Below, one piece after another: positions 1-9,900 of a DNA stretch of 64,000 nucleotides. This DNA comes from Coriobacteriaceae bacterium (GTDB lineage: Bacteria; Actinomycetota; Coriobacteriia; Coriobacteriales; QAMH01). Under the pieces are notes generated by a model, which saw only the letters and a program-made list of their open reading frames with translations, did not search any database and was not told where the DNA came from. Position 1 is the stretch's first letter. Every line of letters begins with the position of its first letter. Position numbers and translations under genes: made by a program. The stretch spans positions 1,831,001 through 1,895,000 of the forward strand of contig DAJPGJ010000001.1 in assembly GCA_025992705.1 (NCBI GenBank). Direction: 5' to 3'.

Positions 1-341
1 ATGATCGAGTAGAAGATCAGTCCCACCACGCCGACCGACAGAGGAGCCGTCGGGTGCATGACGCGCATGGCGTGCAGGAACCGGAAGTGATCACCGAGGT
101 CGGTGACGAGCAGCATCAAATCGAAGATGACGATGAGAAACGCGAGCGTCAGCGCGATGGGCAGCACGGGACCGAAGATATCCGGGGCGATGAGCCAGGT
201 GATCATCGTCACGAACATGAACCCCGAGGTGAGGTTATTGAAGAAGAGGTCCCATACGATGATGTTCTTCCAGTCGGGAAAATGAACTATATCGTGCTGT
301 TGATAGGCAGATGGCTGGCCTTTGACCCATGTTCTATCCAT
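1..341 (-). CDS. NrfD-type membrane subunit of formate dehydrogenase (partial)
   Basis: This gene is cut by the window edge; only the N-terminal 113 codons are present. The protein starts MDRTWVKGQPSAYQQHD and has at least two hydrophobic segments. Between them sits a motif containing DLGDHFRFLHAMR, which is typical of the NrfD/polysulfide reductase quinone-interacting membrane family. It follows the Fe-S subunit by 14 bp on the same strand and has a strong ribosome site (AGGAGGGGAG) before the ATG. By context it is the membrane anchor that passes electrons from the Fe-S subunit to quinone. Canonical FDH-N uses a cytochrome b FdnI instead, so an NrfD-type anchor here is notable. Family confidence is good; the exact substrate is inferred from neighbours. 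Confidence 0.75.
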   Translation of the reverse strand, partial: MDRTWVKGQPSAYQQHDIVHFPDWKNIIVWDLFFNNLTSGFMFVTMITWLIAPDIFGPVLPIALTLAFLIVIFDLMLLVTDLGDHFRFLHAMRVMHPTAPLSVGVVGLIFYSI

Positions 342-355
342 GTCTGTCTCCCCTC

Positions 356-1285
356 CTACAGCAAGCAAACGATAATCGCGATCGTCGCGATCAAGAGCGT
401 TCCGATGGCGTTGGCGTAATCCCCCACCATGAACCGCACGGGCAATTTCGGCTGATTGGGCAAGCCGTAGACCGCGGGCTCGTCCATCAGCAGGTAGAAC
501 GAATTGAGCGGCTTGTAATCCTGGAACGGGTCGACGCCGTAGAGATTGGCCTTCTCGAAGCCCTGCTCGTGGAGGGTGGCGAGACGCGCACGCGCCTTCT
601 CGACCATCTCCTCGCGCGGCCCGAACTGGATCGCGGTCGTGGTGCATGCCGTGGCGCAGGCGGGCTTCAGCCCGTCACGCAGGCGGTCGTAGCATCCCGC
701 GCACTTCATGGAATGCCCGGTCTCCTCGCTCACCTCGGGAACGCCAAACGGGCACGCGGCCACGCACATGCGGCAACCCATGCAGATGTCGGTCTGGTAG
801 TAGATGCCGCCAAACTCGTTGCGGATGATCGCACCGGTAGGGCATGCTTCCTGGCAGGGCGACTCCTGACAATGCTTGCAATGGTCGGACATGAAGAGCC
901 ACTCGCCTTGCTTCGGCTCGTTGAGCAGGTCGTCCATCGCCTTGGGGGCGGGCTTGTCCGTCTCGTTGACCTCCGAGAAGCGCTCGATGAACTTGACGTG
1001 ACGCCAGCTCTCCGACGAGAGCACGCGCGTGTTGTCATAGCTGTTCTTCGACCACTGGATATCCGTGGTCTTCAGCATGTTCCATTGCTTGCATGCGACC
1101 TCGCAGGCCTTGCATCCAGAGCAGACGGAGGTGTCGGTGAAGAAGGCCATCTCGGTTTGCGCCGCACGCGGCTCGTGGCGCTTGAACAGGGCGTAGATGA
1201 CGTCGATGCGATGGTTCTTGTGCGGTTCCTTCGCATCGTACTTCCTGTCGGAAAGCTTGAGGATGTTCAGCGGATTCAGATTCAT
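356..1285 (-). CDS. Formate dehydrogenase iron-sulfur (beta) subunit, FdnH-like
   Basis: A 309-residue electron-transfer subunit carrying four [4Fe-4S] clusters. Ferredoxin-type motifs visible in order are CSGCKACEVACK, CKHCQESPCQEACP, CMGCRMCVAACP and CAGCYDRLRDG...CATAC. The C-terminus ends in one hydrophobic segment (ANAIGTLLIATIAIIVCLL), like the single anchor helix of FdnH. The ATG at 1285 is preferred over an upstream in-frame start because GAGGAATTAGCC gives a ribosome site there. That start lies 2 bp after the stop of the catalytic subunit, which suggests translational coupling. It would pass electrons from the molybdenum/tungsten subunit upstream to the NrfD-type membrane protein downstream. 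Confidence 0.88.
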   Translation of the reverse strand: MNLNPLNILKLSDRKYDAKEPHKNHRIDVIYALFKRHEPRAAQTEMAFFTDTSVCSGCKACEVACKQWNMLKTTDIQWSKNSYDNTRVLSSESWRHVKFIERFSEVNETDKPAPKAMDDLLNEPKQGEWLFMSDHCKHCQESPCQEACPTGAIIRNEFGGIYYQTDICMGCRMCVAACPFGVPEVSEETGHSMKCAGCYDRLRDGLKPACATACTTTAIQFGPREEMVEKARARLATLHEQGFEKANLYGVDPFQDYKPLNSFYLLMDEPAVYGLPNQPKLPVRFMVGDYANAIGTLLIATIAIIVCLL

Positions 1286-1287
1286 GG

Positions 1288-4200
1288 CTAATTCCTCGCT
1301 TCCGGTTGGGCCGGCCACGGTGTCTCGGGTATCGGCTTGTCGAATATGGGGTCGTACTTGAGCGGATGGGGATCCAGCTTCTTGAGGTCTGAGGGGTCGC
1401 CCTTGGTGATGCGCACCGTGAAGCCCTTCGATGCCGGAATCAATCCGTCAGGTGCCATGATGGCGGGGCTCAGGTCATTGGTGATGTCGCTGACCATGAG
1501 GCCCTTGTATCCCGATGCGACGAAGGTGCCCGCGATGGTCGCCTTCTTCCCGTAGACATCGCCGATGCGCAGGCGCGGCGTCACCAGGACGGGAATCTGC
1601 AGCTTGGCTCGCGCGCTTTCGACTGTGACGTAATCGCCCGTTTCCACGCCGATGCTCTCGGCCTGCTCGGGTGACAGCTCCACGAAGCGCACCGGTTGCA
1701 ACCCGACGAGCCAGGGGATGTTGCGCGTCTGCGCACCCGACAGCCAGTGCTCGGTCACGTGGTAGGTGGTCATGATCGTCGGGTAATCCAAATCCCCCGA
1801 AGGAGCGATGGGATTCTCGACGTCGTCGACGATGTGCAAGCCGGGGTCGCGCGTCTGCTCCCAGAGCTTGTTATCGTAGGGAGACTCGGTGGTCTCGTAG
1901 TAGATGGGCATGGGCCCTTCCTTGATGCTGTAGGGCACGAAGAGCCACGCCTTGCCATCCGAATGGGCACCGAAGGGGCAGTCGCCGGCAAGCGCCATGT
2001 CGCCGGTGGCACCGGGCTCTGGCTTGTAGCTCGGCGGCTTCCTCGCGTTGAACTGCGGCTTGTCGTAGCCCACCCACTGCTCGAGCTCCTCGTCCCACCA
2101 GACGAGCTTCTTGCGCTCGGACCAGGGCTTGCCCTCGGGGTCTGCCGAGCAGCGGTTGTATAGGATGCGGGAGTTCTCCGGCCAGGTCACGCGATAATCC
2201 GAGAAGATCGAGCCGTTGTAGACCTCGCCCGTCTCGACGCGGTTCATCAGGTTCTCGCCGTCGGGACCGAGTATTCCCGATAGCAGGCGGCACCCGCACA
2301 CGGTGGACCCGTCGTCCTTGAGGGTTCCCGCGCCTTGGCAGACGGAGCCATCCTCGACGTTGAACCCGTTCATCTCCTTGACGATCTTCATCATGTCCGG
2401 ATCGCCCTCGACGCTGGTCAGCTCGAACTCCTGATCGGTCTTCGTGGCGGCGTAGACCGGATCGTAATCCCAGTACAGCGCACGCATGCCCGCATCGCGC
2501 TCCTTATCGGACGCGTTTGCCTTGGCCTGCAGCCTCTTGCCCAGCTGGTAGATGTACCAGGCATCCGAGTGGGCATCGCCGGGTGCCTCCTGGAGGCGCT
2601 CGTGCCATTGCAGCAGGCGCTCGGTGTTCGTGACCGAGCCGGTCTTCTCGAGGCAGGTGCATACGGGCAGGTAGAACACCTCCGTGAGGCAATCCTCGGG
2701 TGCGGGACCGTCTGGGTCGGCGTACCAGACCGAAGCGCTCTCGTTCTCGAAGAGGTCGCACACCACGAGCCACTTGAGGTTGCGCATGGCATCGCGACTC
2801 CAGCCGGTGTTGGGGTTCGTCACCGCGATGTTCTGGCCGAACACCACCATGCCGTCCATGCCGCCGCGCAGCGCCTTTTCCATCGAGACGGTCAGCGACT
2901 CGTTGTCGCTGAGCTTCGGAAGCCACTGGTAGCCGTATTCGTTATCCTTCGTGGCGTTCTCGCCGTAGTATGCCTTGAGCAGGCTGATCATGTAGTTTGG
3001 CAGAGCCGCCCACGATCCGCGCTCCGTTTCCAGCTTCCACATGCCATCGCTCGTCTTGTCGAGCGCCCCGCTGAAGCCATGCCCGTTGGCGAGATAATCG
3101 GCCAAGGTGGCGTTTCCGGGATGGGCTTCCGGCTGGGGGATGTAGTTGGGCAGGACGTTGAACAGCGTCGGGACGTCGGTGGCGCCCTGTACGTTGGAGT
3201 GCCCGCGCAGCGCCAGGATGCCGCCGCCCGGACGCCCGATGTTGCCGAGGAGCAGCTGCAGGATCGCCGCGGTGCGGATGATCTGGGTGCCGCTGGAATG
3301 CTGCGTGAAGCCGGTCGCGTAGCAGAACGCCGTCGTGCGATCGCGGCCCGAGTTGCGGCCGATGAGCTCGCCGACCTTCACGATGTCTTCGGGGCGGCAT
3401 CCGCAGATCTCGGCCACGACCTCTGGCGTGTAGTAGCTGAACTGCTTCTTGATGAGCTGGAACACGCAGTGGGGGTCTTGCAGCGTCGGGTCTTGCTTGG
3501 GTTGCCCGTAGCTGCCGTCGGGGTTCATCTCGTACTGGTAGTCCCAGGTCGTCCCCGCCTTGGCATACGATTCGGTCTCCGGGTCCCAGCCGTTGAAGAA
3601 GCCGGTCACGTCATCGAAGTTGAAGCCCGGGTCGATGAGGGTGGCCGCGTTGGTGTAGTGGATCACGTACTCCTTGAACCAGTAGTCATGCTCGAGGATG
3701 TAGTTGATGAGACCGCCGATGAACGCGATGTCGGCACCGGGGCGGGTGTGGACGTAGTGGTCGCATACGGCAGACGTGCGCGTGAAGCGCGGGTCCACGT
3801 GGATGGTGACGGCGCCGCGGCGCTTTGCCTCCATCGGCCAGTGAAACGCCACCGGATGTGCCTCGCCCATGTTGGAGCCCATGATCAGGATGCAATCGCT
3901 GTGGATGAGGTCGCGCGGCGGATTGGTGCAGGCGCCGAACCCGAACGTCGGCGAGAGCGCCGTGACGGTCGTCGAATGGCAGTAGCGAGCGGAGTTCTCC
4001 GTGGGCAGTATGCCCAGACCTCCCGTGAAGAGCTTTCGGATGAGGTAGCATTCCTCGTTGTCGTTGGCGGAGCCGCCGATGAAGCCGACGTTCGTGGCGC
4101 AGTTGACCGTCATGCCGTTTTCGTCCTTCTCGACGAACCCGTTGTTGCGGGTCTCCCAGATGCGCTCGGCGATGGTATCGAGCATCCAGTCGAGGCTCTT

Positions 4201-4485
4201 CTCCTCCCACGCCGCAGAGCCCGGCGCGCGATAGAGCGCGCGCGTCTCCCTGTAGGGATTGCGGTTCAGCATGAACGTCGACATGCCCTTCGGACACTGG
4301 CGCCCGGCGTTGATGGGAGAACGGGGGTCGCCTTCGACCTCGATGAGCTCCTTGTCCTTGTAGAAGGCCAATTGGGAGCATCCCACCGCGCAGAACTGGC
4401 ATACCGTCGTGCCCCGCTTCGCTTCGCGCAGCCTGGTGCACTTGTGGACCGTGCGGTCACTTAGAACGTCATTCACGTGAGCCAT
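1288..4485 (-). CDS. Formate dehydrogenase catalytic (alpha) subunit, Cys type, FdnG-like
   Basis: A molybdopterin oxidoreductase of 1065 residues, close to FdnG in length and motif order. The N-terminal [4Fe-4S] motif is CQFCAVGC followed by a fourth cysteine in RQCPKG. The active-site motif is ARYCHSTTV, where FdnG has selenocysteine then histidine, so this is a cysteine-type enzyme (codon TGC). Further FdnG-like blocks are SNMGEAHPVAFHW, DPRFTRTSAV and LRGHSNVQGATD, which bind the bis-MGD cofactor. ATG 4485 is chosen for the AAAGGGG ribosome site 7 bp upstream. No twin-arginine signal is visible, unlike periplasmic FDH-N, so a cytoplasm-facing active site is inferred. It lies 95 bp downstream of narI on the same strand, so it probably shares the nar transcript. 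Confidence 0.9.
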   Translation of the reverse strand: MAHVNDVLSDRTVHKCTRLREAKRGTTVCQFCAVGCSQLAFYKDKELIEVEGDPRSPINAGRQCPKGMSTFMLNRNPYRETRALYRAPGSAAWEEKSLDWMLDTIAERIWETRNNGFVEKDENGMTVNCATNVGFIGGSANDNEECYLIRKLFTGGLGILPTENSARYCHSTTVTALSPTFGFGACTNPPRDLIHSDCILIMGSNMGEAHPVAFHWPMEAKRRGAVTIHVDPRFTRTSAVCDHYVHTRPGADIAFIGGLINYILEHDYWFKEYVIHYTNAATLIDPGFNFDDVTGFFNGWDPETESYAKAGTTWDYQYEMNPDGSYGQPKQDPTLQDPHCVFQLIKKQFSYYTPEVVAEICGCRPEDIVKVGELIGRNSGRDRTTAFCYATGFTQHSSGTQIIRTAAILQLLLGNIGRPGGGILALRGHSNVQGATDVPTLFNVLPNYIPQPEAHPGNATLADYLANGHGFSGALDKTSDGMWKLETERGSWAALPNYMISLLKAYYGENATKDNEYGYQWLPKLSDNESLTVSMEKALRGGMDGMVVFGQNIAVTNPNTGWSRDAMRNLKWLVVCDLFENESASVWYADPDGPAPEDCLTEVFYLPVCTCLEKTGSVTNTERLLQWHERLQEAPGDAHSDAWYIYQLGKRLQAKANASDKERDAGMRALYWDYDPVYAATKTDQEFELTSVEGDPDMMKIVKEMNGFNVEDGSVCQGAGTLKDDGSTVCGCRLLSGILGPDGENLMNRVETGEVYNGSIFSDYRVTWPENSRILYNRCSADPEGKPWSERKKLVWWDEELEQWVGYDKPQFNARKPPSYKPEPGATGDMALAGDCPFGAHSDGKAWLFVPYSIKEGPMPIYYETTESPYDNKLWEQTRDPGLHIVDDVENPIAPSGDLDYPTIMTTYHVTEHWLSGAQTRNIPWLVGLQPVRFVELSPEQAESIGVETGDYVTVESARAKLQIPVLVTPRLRIGDVYGKKATIAGTFVASGYKGLMVSDITNDLSPAIMAPDGLIPASKGFTVRITKGDPSDLKKLDPHPLKYDPIFDKPIPETPWPAQPEARN

Positions 4486-4580
4486 GGTCGTACCCCTTTG
4501 CTCTATCAACCGAGGCGGGCTGCCCGACTCGCAAGCGCGAGCCGTTGCTCCCGAAAGCCGCAGGCACGGCTATCGCGAGC

Positions 4581-5345
4581 TCAGTCCGCGCTCCTCTCCA
4601 TCGTACGTGCCGGGAGGTCATCCCCCATCGGCGCACCGTTCATGCGCATCTTCTGCATGTTTCGCAGCAGGTAGATCGGCGATGCGTAGCCACTCCAGAT
4701 GTGTATGAGCCTCGTGAAGGGAACCACGAGGAAGATGCAAAGCCCGATGAAGATGTGAATCTTCTGGGGTGTCGCCGCATCGATCAGGTAGGTGTATGCG
4801 TCGGGCTGGAGCGTGACCAGGGCAATGGCCCAGTTCACGAAATCGAAGAGCCCCTCACCCGACTGGTCGAAGAGCATCGCGTTGATCACGCACGTCGCGC
4901 CCATGATCAGCACGCCGGCGATCAGGACCAACACGAGCCAATCGCTCGGACGCGAGGTCTTGCGGATACGGGGGTTGGTGATGCGACGATGGATCATCAG
5001 CGCGATGCCGACCAGACAGAGCACTGCGCAGGCACCGCCCGCGACGATCTCGATCATCTGGTTCATGTGCGGCGTGATCCCGACATCCGCGAGAAACTGC
5101 TTGGGAACGAACAACCCGAACAGGTGGCCGAAGAGCAGGAATATGACGCCCACATGAAAGAGGCGGGCGCCCCAGTTGATCTCCTTCTTGCCTCCGAGGA
5201 GCTCCGAGCTCTGGCTCTTGACCGTATAGGGATGCGTGAGGAAGCGAATGAAGCTTCCCACGAGCCAAACGGTAATGACCACGTAGGGAAACACCTGGTA
5301 GACGATGAAATAGAGGAGATGCGTGAGATTGGGATCCATGATCAT
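4581..5345 (-). CDS. narI: Respiratory nitrate reductase gamma subunit (cytochrome b)
   Basis: A 254-residue membrane cytochrome b that oxidises quinol and feeds electrons to NarH. Five hydrophobic segments are visible, from YFIVYQVFPYVVI near residue 12 to IHIFIGLCIFLVVPF near residue 205. Histidines in the second (LFHVGVIFLLFGHLFG) and last (HIFIGL...RLIH) segments fit the two haem b ligand pairs of NarI. The start overlaps the narH stop (TGATG), so the two are translationally coupled. No narJ lies between narH and narI, unlike the classic narGHJI order. It is slightly longer than E. coli NarI (about 225 aa). Confidence 0.93.
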   Translation of the reverse strand: MIMDPNLTHLLYFIVYQVFPYVVITVWLVGSFIRFLTHPYTVKSQSSELLGGKKEINWGARLFHVGVIFLLFGHLFGLFVPKQFLADVGITPHMNQMIEIVAGGACAVLCLVGIALMIHRRITNPRIRKTSRPSDWLVLVLIAGVLIMGATCVINAMLFDQSGEGLFDFVNWAIALVTLQPDAYTYLIDAATPQKIHIFIGLCIFLVVPFTRLIHIWSGYASPIYLLRNMQKMRMNGAPMGDDLPARTMERSAD

Positions 5346-6943
5346 CACCTTTGCTTCCTGGGCTTGTCGACTACCTCGTAGTCCTCGAACACGGGAGCGA
5401 CCTTCCGATCCATCGGACCGCCGAAGATGCGCGATGCGCGATAGCGCTGGTCACGACCGCCGCCCATGTTCATGCCCTGCTCGCCTTGGGTAAGGACGCT
5501 TGCCTCATGATTGCGATTGGCCGTGGGCACCACGAAACGATCCTCGTAGTTCGCGATGGCGAGCAACGAGTGCATTTCGCAGATGTCCTCGGGAAGGAGC
5601 CCAAGCTCATGGAGCCGCTCGGCCCCCGGAGCCTGCTTGACCGCATCGAGCGGCAGCTCGCTTCTCAGGTACTGCGCGAGCCCCGCGGAATCGCTGTAGT
5701 TTCTCACGATGGTGCGCATGAGCAGCATCCTGGACAGCGCGTCTTGGACGACCTTCGTATTGCCGCCGGCAAGCAGGTTGGCGAGGTACTGGATCGGGAT
5801 CCTGAGCTCGTCTGCCTTCGGCAACACGCCGTCCATCGACACCTTGCCCGCATCGACGGCATCGGCGACGGGCGAAAGTGGCGGGACGTACCAGACCATC
5901 GGAAGCGTGCGGTATTCGGGGTGCATCGGGAATGCGAGCCCCCATTCGATGAGCTTGCGCACGGGGGACTTCTGGGCGGCCTCTATCCACTCGTCCGATA
6001 TGCCGGCCGCACGAGCGCCCTCGATGACGTCGAGGTTGAACGGGTCGAGGAAGACGCTTCGCTGCGCCTCGTAGAGGTCCTCGTCGTTCTCGACGCTCGC
6101 AAGCGCCTTGATCTTGTCGGCATCGTAGAGGACGACTCCGATATAGCGGATGCGCCCCGTGCACGCCTCGGAGCATACGGTCGGACAACCGCTCTCGATG
6201 CGGGGGTAGCAGAAGATGCACTTCTCGGCCTTGCCGCTCGACCAGTTGTAATAGACCTTCTTGTACGGGCAGCCGGTCATGCACATGCGCCAGCCGCGGC
6301 ACTTGTTCTGGTCGACCAAGACGATGCCGTCTTCCTCGCGCTTGTAGATGGAGCCCGACGGACAGCTTGCCACGCAGCCGGGATTGAGGCAGTGGTTGCA
6401 CAGGCGCGGCAGGTAGAACATGAAGGTCTGGGCGTATTGGGAGTAGATCTCGCGCTGGACGCCATCGAGGTTGGTATCCTTCACCGTCTCGATGTCGACG
6501 CCACCGAGGTCGTCTTCCCACGCGGCGCTTCCCTCGACCTTGTCCATGACCTCGCCGGTTATGGAGCTGATGGGACGTGCCGTCGGCGACGTCTTCATGA
6601 GGGGTGCCTTTTGCAGCTTCTGGTAGTCGAAGGTGTAGGGCTCGTAGTACTCGTCGATGGTGGGCAGCAACCCGTTGCTGAAGATGCCGGCCAGCAGCCA
6701 GGGGCGATTGCCGCGCTTCAGCCGCAGCTTGCCGCCGTCTATCTGCCAACCGCCCTTCCACTTGTCCTGGTCTTCCCATTGCTTCGGGTAACCCGTACCC
6801 GGCTTCGTCTCGACGTTGTTGAACCAGATGTACTCCGTGCCGGGCCTGTTCGTCCACACGTTCTTGCAGGTGACCGAACAGGTGTGGCACCCGATGCACT
6901 TGTCGAGGTTCAGGACCATCGTTATTTGGGCGCGTATCTTCAT
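5345..6943 (-). CDS. narH: Respiratory nitrate reductase beta (iron-sulfur) subunit
   Basis: A 532-residue subunit with the four cysteine clusters of NarH. The first is CIGCHTCSVTCK near residue 16; CNHCLNPGCVASCP, CRGWRMCMTGCP and CIFCYPRIESGCP follow in the middle. The tryptophan replacing a cysteine in CRGWRMC is the known NarH signature for the [3Fe-4S] cluster. The C-terminal NarH domain follows (YRTLPMVWYVPPLSP is recognisable). It carries electrons from NarI haem to the molybdenum centre in NarG. The gene is 28 bp after narG, overlaps narI, and has a GAGGGAG ribosome site. Confidence 0.96.
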   Translation of the reverse strand: MKIRAQITMVLNLDKCIGCHTCSVTCKNVWTNRPGTEYIWFNNVETKPGTGYPKQWEDQDKWKGGWQIDGGKLRLKRGNRPWLLAGIFSNGLLPTIDEYYEPYTFDYQKLQKAPLMKTSPTARPISSITGEVMDKVEGSAAWEDDLGGVDIETVKDTNLDGVQREIYSQYAQTFMFYLPRLCNHCLNPGCVASCPSGSIYKREEDGIVLVDQNKCRGWRMCMTGCPYKKVYYNWSSGKAEKCIFCYPRIESGCPTVCSEACTGRIRYIGVVLYDADKIKALASVENDEDLYEAQRSVFLDPFNLDVIEGARAAGISDEWIEAAQKSPVRKLIEWGLAFPMHPEYRTLPMVWYVPPLSPVADAVDAGKVSMDGVLPKADELRIPIQYLANLLAGGNTKVVQDALSRMLLMRTIVRNYSDSAGLAQYLRSELPLDAVKQAPGAERLHELGLLPEDICEMHSLLAIANYEDRFVVPTANRNHEASVLTQGEQGMNMGGGRDQRYRASRIFGGPMDRKVAPVFEDYEVVDKPRKQR

Positions 6944-6971
6944 GGTATCGGCTCCCTCTCAGAATCGTCGG

Positions 6972-9900
6972 CTAACAGTCTTTCTCGACGATGCGCTTGG
7001 TCAATACATCAGCTTCGCTGCGGGCCTCTTCGTCGAGCCAATCGACGGAATCGACCTTGTGAAGCCAGATGAAGTCATCGCGATTCGGGCAGATGGTCCC
7101 GTAGTAGTTCAAGTGGAACGAGAGCTGCGCATAGCCGCCGATCATGTGCGTCGGGTTGATCACGACGCGCGTCGGCGAGTTATGGTCGCCACCTCGGATG
7201 CCCGTGACCTTCGAAGCGGGCGTGTTCACGATCTTCTCGGTCGCGTGCTGGAGAATCGAGAGGCCCTGGGGCATGCGCGAGGTCAGAATGGCTCGGGCCA
7301 CCATCGCGCCGTTGGCATTCCAGAACTCGACCCAGTCGTTATCCTCGATATCGGCCGCTTTCGCATCCTTGTCGTTGAGCCAGATCGTGGGGCCGCCTCG
7401 CGAGAGGGACAACATGCGCTCGTTGTCGTAATACGTCGAGTGGATTGCCCACTTCTGGTGGATCGTCGTGAAGTTGAGCATGATGGTCGGGTGACCGCTA
7501 TCGGCCGCGTGCTGGTAGCCGGCAAGTGCTCGCTGGTCTGCGGGTGGGCGGTACTGCGGGAACTCCTGGCCAAAGGCGCGCATCCACTCGTGGTCCTGGT
7601 AGAAGTGCTGCCTGCCGGTGAGCGTGCGCCACGGTAGGTTGAGGTTGACGTTTTGCCAGAACGCGACGTAGGGAATCTCGTCGTTCTCGATGCCGGACCA
7701 ATCGGGGCCCGTGAAGGTCTTGCGCGATTGGACTTGCAGATCGAAGAAGGTGAGCTTGTCGCCGCGATGCTCCTCGGAAAGCTGCTTGCAGGGAACGCCG
7801 CTTTGCTTCTCGACGAAGTCCCAGCTGTGGTAGGCGAGGCTGCCGTTGGTCTCTGGCGAGACGCGCATGATCATGTTGGCCGCCGCGATGTCGGAATCCA
7901 TCTTCGGGCGACCCTCGGCGACGCCGTCGGCAACCGTGCCGTTCATGTCGGCCAGCTCGTCGATCTCCTGGGAGAGGTCCCACTTGATGCCGCGATTGCC
8001 GCCACCATGCTCCGAGAGCCTCGGGCCGACCGAGCAGTACATGTCGTGGATGTTGCCGTAGTTGCGCTCGATCTCGACGATGTGCGGGGCGGTCTTGCCC
8101 GGTATGAGGTCGCACTCGCCCTCGTACCAGCGCTTCACGTCGAGCGGCTGCCCGAGCTCCGAGGCCGTGTCATGACCGAGCGGCATGAGCAGGACGTCTT
8201 TCACCGCGGAGAAGCGCTCGGGATAGGCACCGCCCATCTGCGAGATGCGCTTGGACAGTAGCTCGAAGATCTCCCAGTCGCTCTTGGCCTCCCAAGGGCA
8301 CGAGACGGCCTTCACGAAGGGATGGATGAAGCTGTGCATGTCCGTCGTGTTGATGTCGTTCTTCTCGTAGAACGTCGCCGCCGGAAGCACGATGTCTGCG
8401 TAGAGGCCCGTGGTCGAGATGCGGAAATCCAGGTTGACCAGGAGGTCGAGCTTGCCGATGGGCGCCTTTCGCCACTTGACGAGCTCGGGCTTGAGGTCTT
8501 CCTCGTCTGCCGACAGCTCCTCGCCGACGATGCCATCTTGCGCACCCATGAGATGCTTGAGGAAGTACTCCTGGCCCTTGCCCGACGAGCCCAGGATGTT
8601 CGAGCGCCAGACGAAGAGGTTTCGCGGCCAGTTGAACGGCTCGTCGAGGTCCTCGAGGCTGAAGTGAACCTTGCCGCTCTTGAGGGCATCGACCAGGTAC
8701 TCCTCGGTCTCCATGCCCTGCTTCTTGGCCGCACTGGCAATGCCGGTGGGGTTGGTGTCGAGCTGCGGAACCGTCGGCAGCCAGCCCATCTTCGCGCTCT
8801 GGAGGTTGCAGTCGATGTAGGTGCCACTGTAGCGCTTGGCGTCTGCCAGCGGGGATCGCATGTACGACAGGGGCATGCGCTCGTAGCGCCACTGATCCGT
8901 ATGCTCGTAGAAGAAGCTCGTCGCGTTCATCTGGCGCGAGGCGGGAACCCAGTCCTGCGCGAACGAGAACTCGGCCCATCCGGCCTCGGGACGAATCTTC
9001 TCCTGGCCGACGTAATGGCACCAGCCACCTCCGGTGACGCCCACCGTTCCGCAGAGCATGAGGATGTTCATGATGCCGCGATAGGCGTTGTCGGTCTGGT
9101 ACCACTGGTTGAGACCAGCGCCCATGAGCACGCAGGCCCTGCCCTTGGTGTTAGAGGCGGCCGTCGCGAACTCGCGTGCCAGGCGTATCACGTCATCGGC
9201 GCGAACGCCGGTGATGTCTTCCTGCCAGCGCGGCGTGAAGGGGACGTTGTCCCGCTCGTTGGCCGCCACCTGACCGCCTATGCCACGGTCTATGCCGAGA
9301 AACGCGCCGAAGAGGTCGAAGACCGTCGCGACGAGGACTTCGCCGTCGGTCGTCTTGATCCTCTTGACCGGCACGGCGCGTTGCAACACCGGGCCGTCGT
9401 CATCGTTGCCTTGGAACAGCGGGATGCTCTCGTCGCCGAAGTACGGGACGTTCAAGGTGACCACGTCGTCCGAGGAGTCGATGAGGCTCAGGCGCGGATG
9501 GATGTCCTTGCCGGTCTCGCCATCGACCTCGAGGGTGTTCCATTTGCCCTCGTCGCCGTTTTCCTCCTGCTCCCATCGGTATCCGATGGAGCCACGGGGA
9601 ACGGCGGGCGCATCGCTCGTGTCATCCCACACGACCGTTTTCCACTCGCCGTTGCCGGCGCTGGCGTACTGCGCAAGGTCGCTCGCGCGTAGCGTGCGCC
9701 CCGCGACGTAGACATCCTTGCCCTCGCGCTCGTCTAAGCGCACCAGTATGGGAAGGTCGGTGAACCTTCTCACGTAGTCGGTGAAGTAGGGATCGGGATT
9801 GTCGAGGTGGAACTCCTTGAATATGACGAAGTTCATCGCGAGCGCCAGGGCGGCATCCGTGCCCTGTTTGGGGTGCACCCACCAGTCGGCGTCCTTCGTG

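Noticed and set aside
2335..4464. A 709-codon plus-strand frame opposite the formate dehydrogenase gene
   Set aside because: The minus-strand frame has complete FdnG motifs; the opposite frame shows none and lacks a ribosome site.
1288..4485. Possible selenoprotein formate dehydrogenase
   Set aside because: The active-site codon is TGC (cysteine) in ARYCH, and the frame has no internal TGA.
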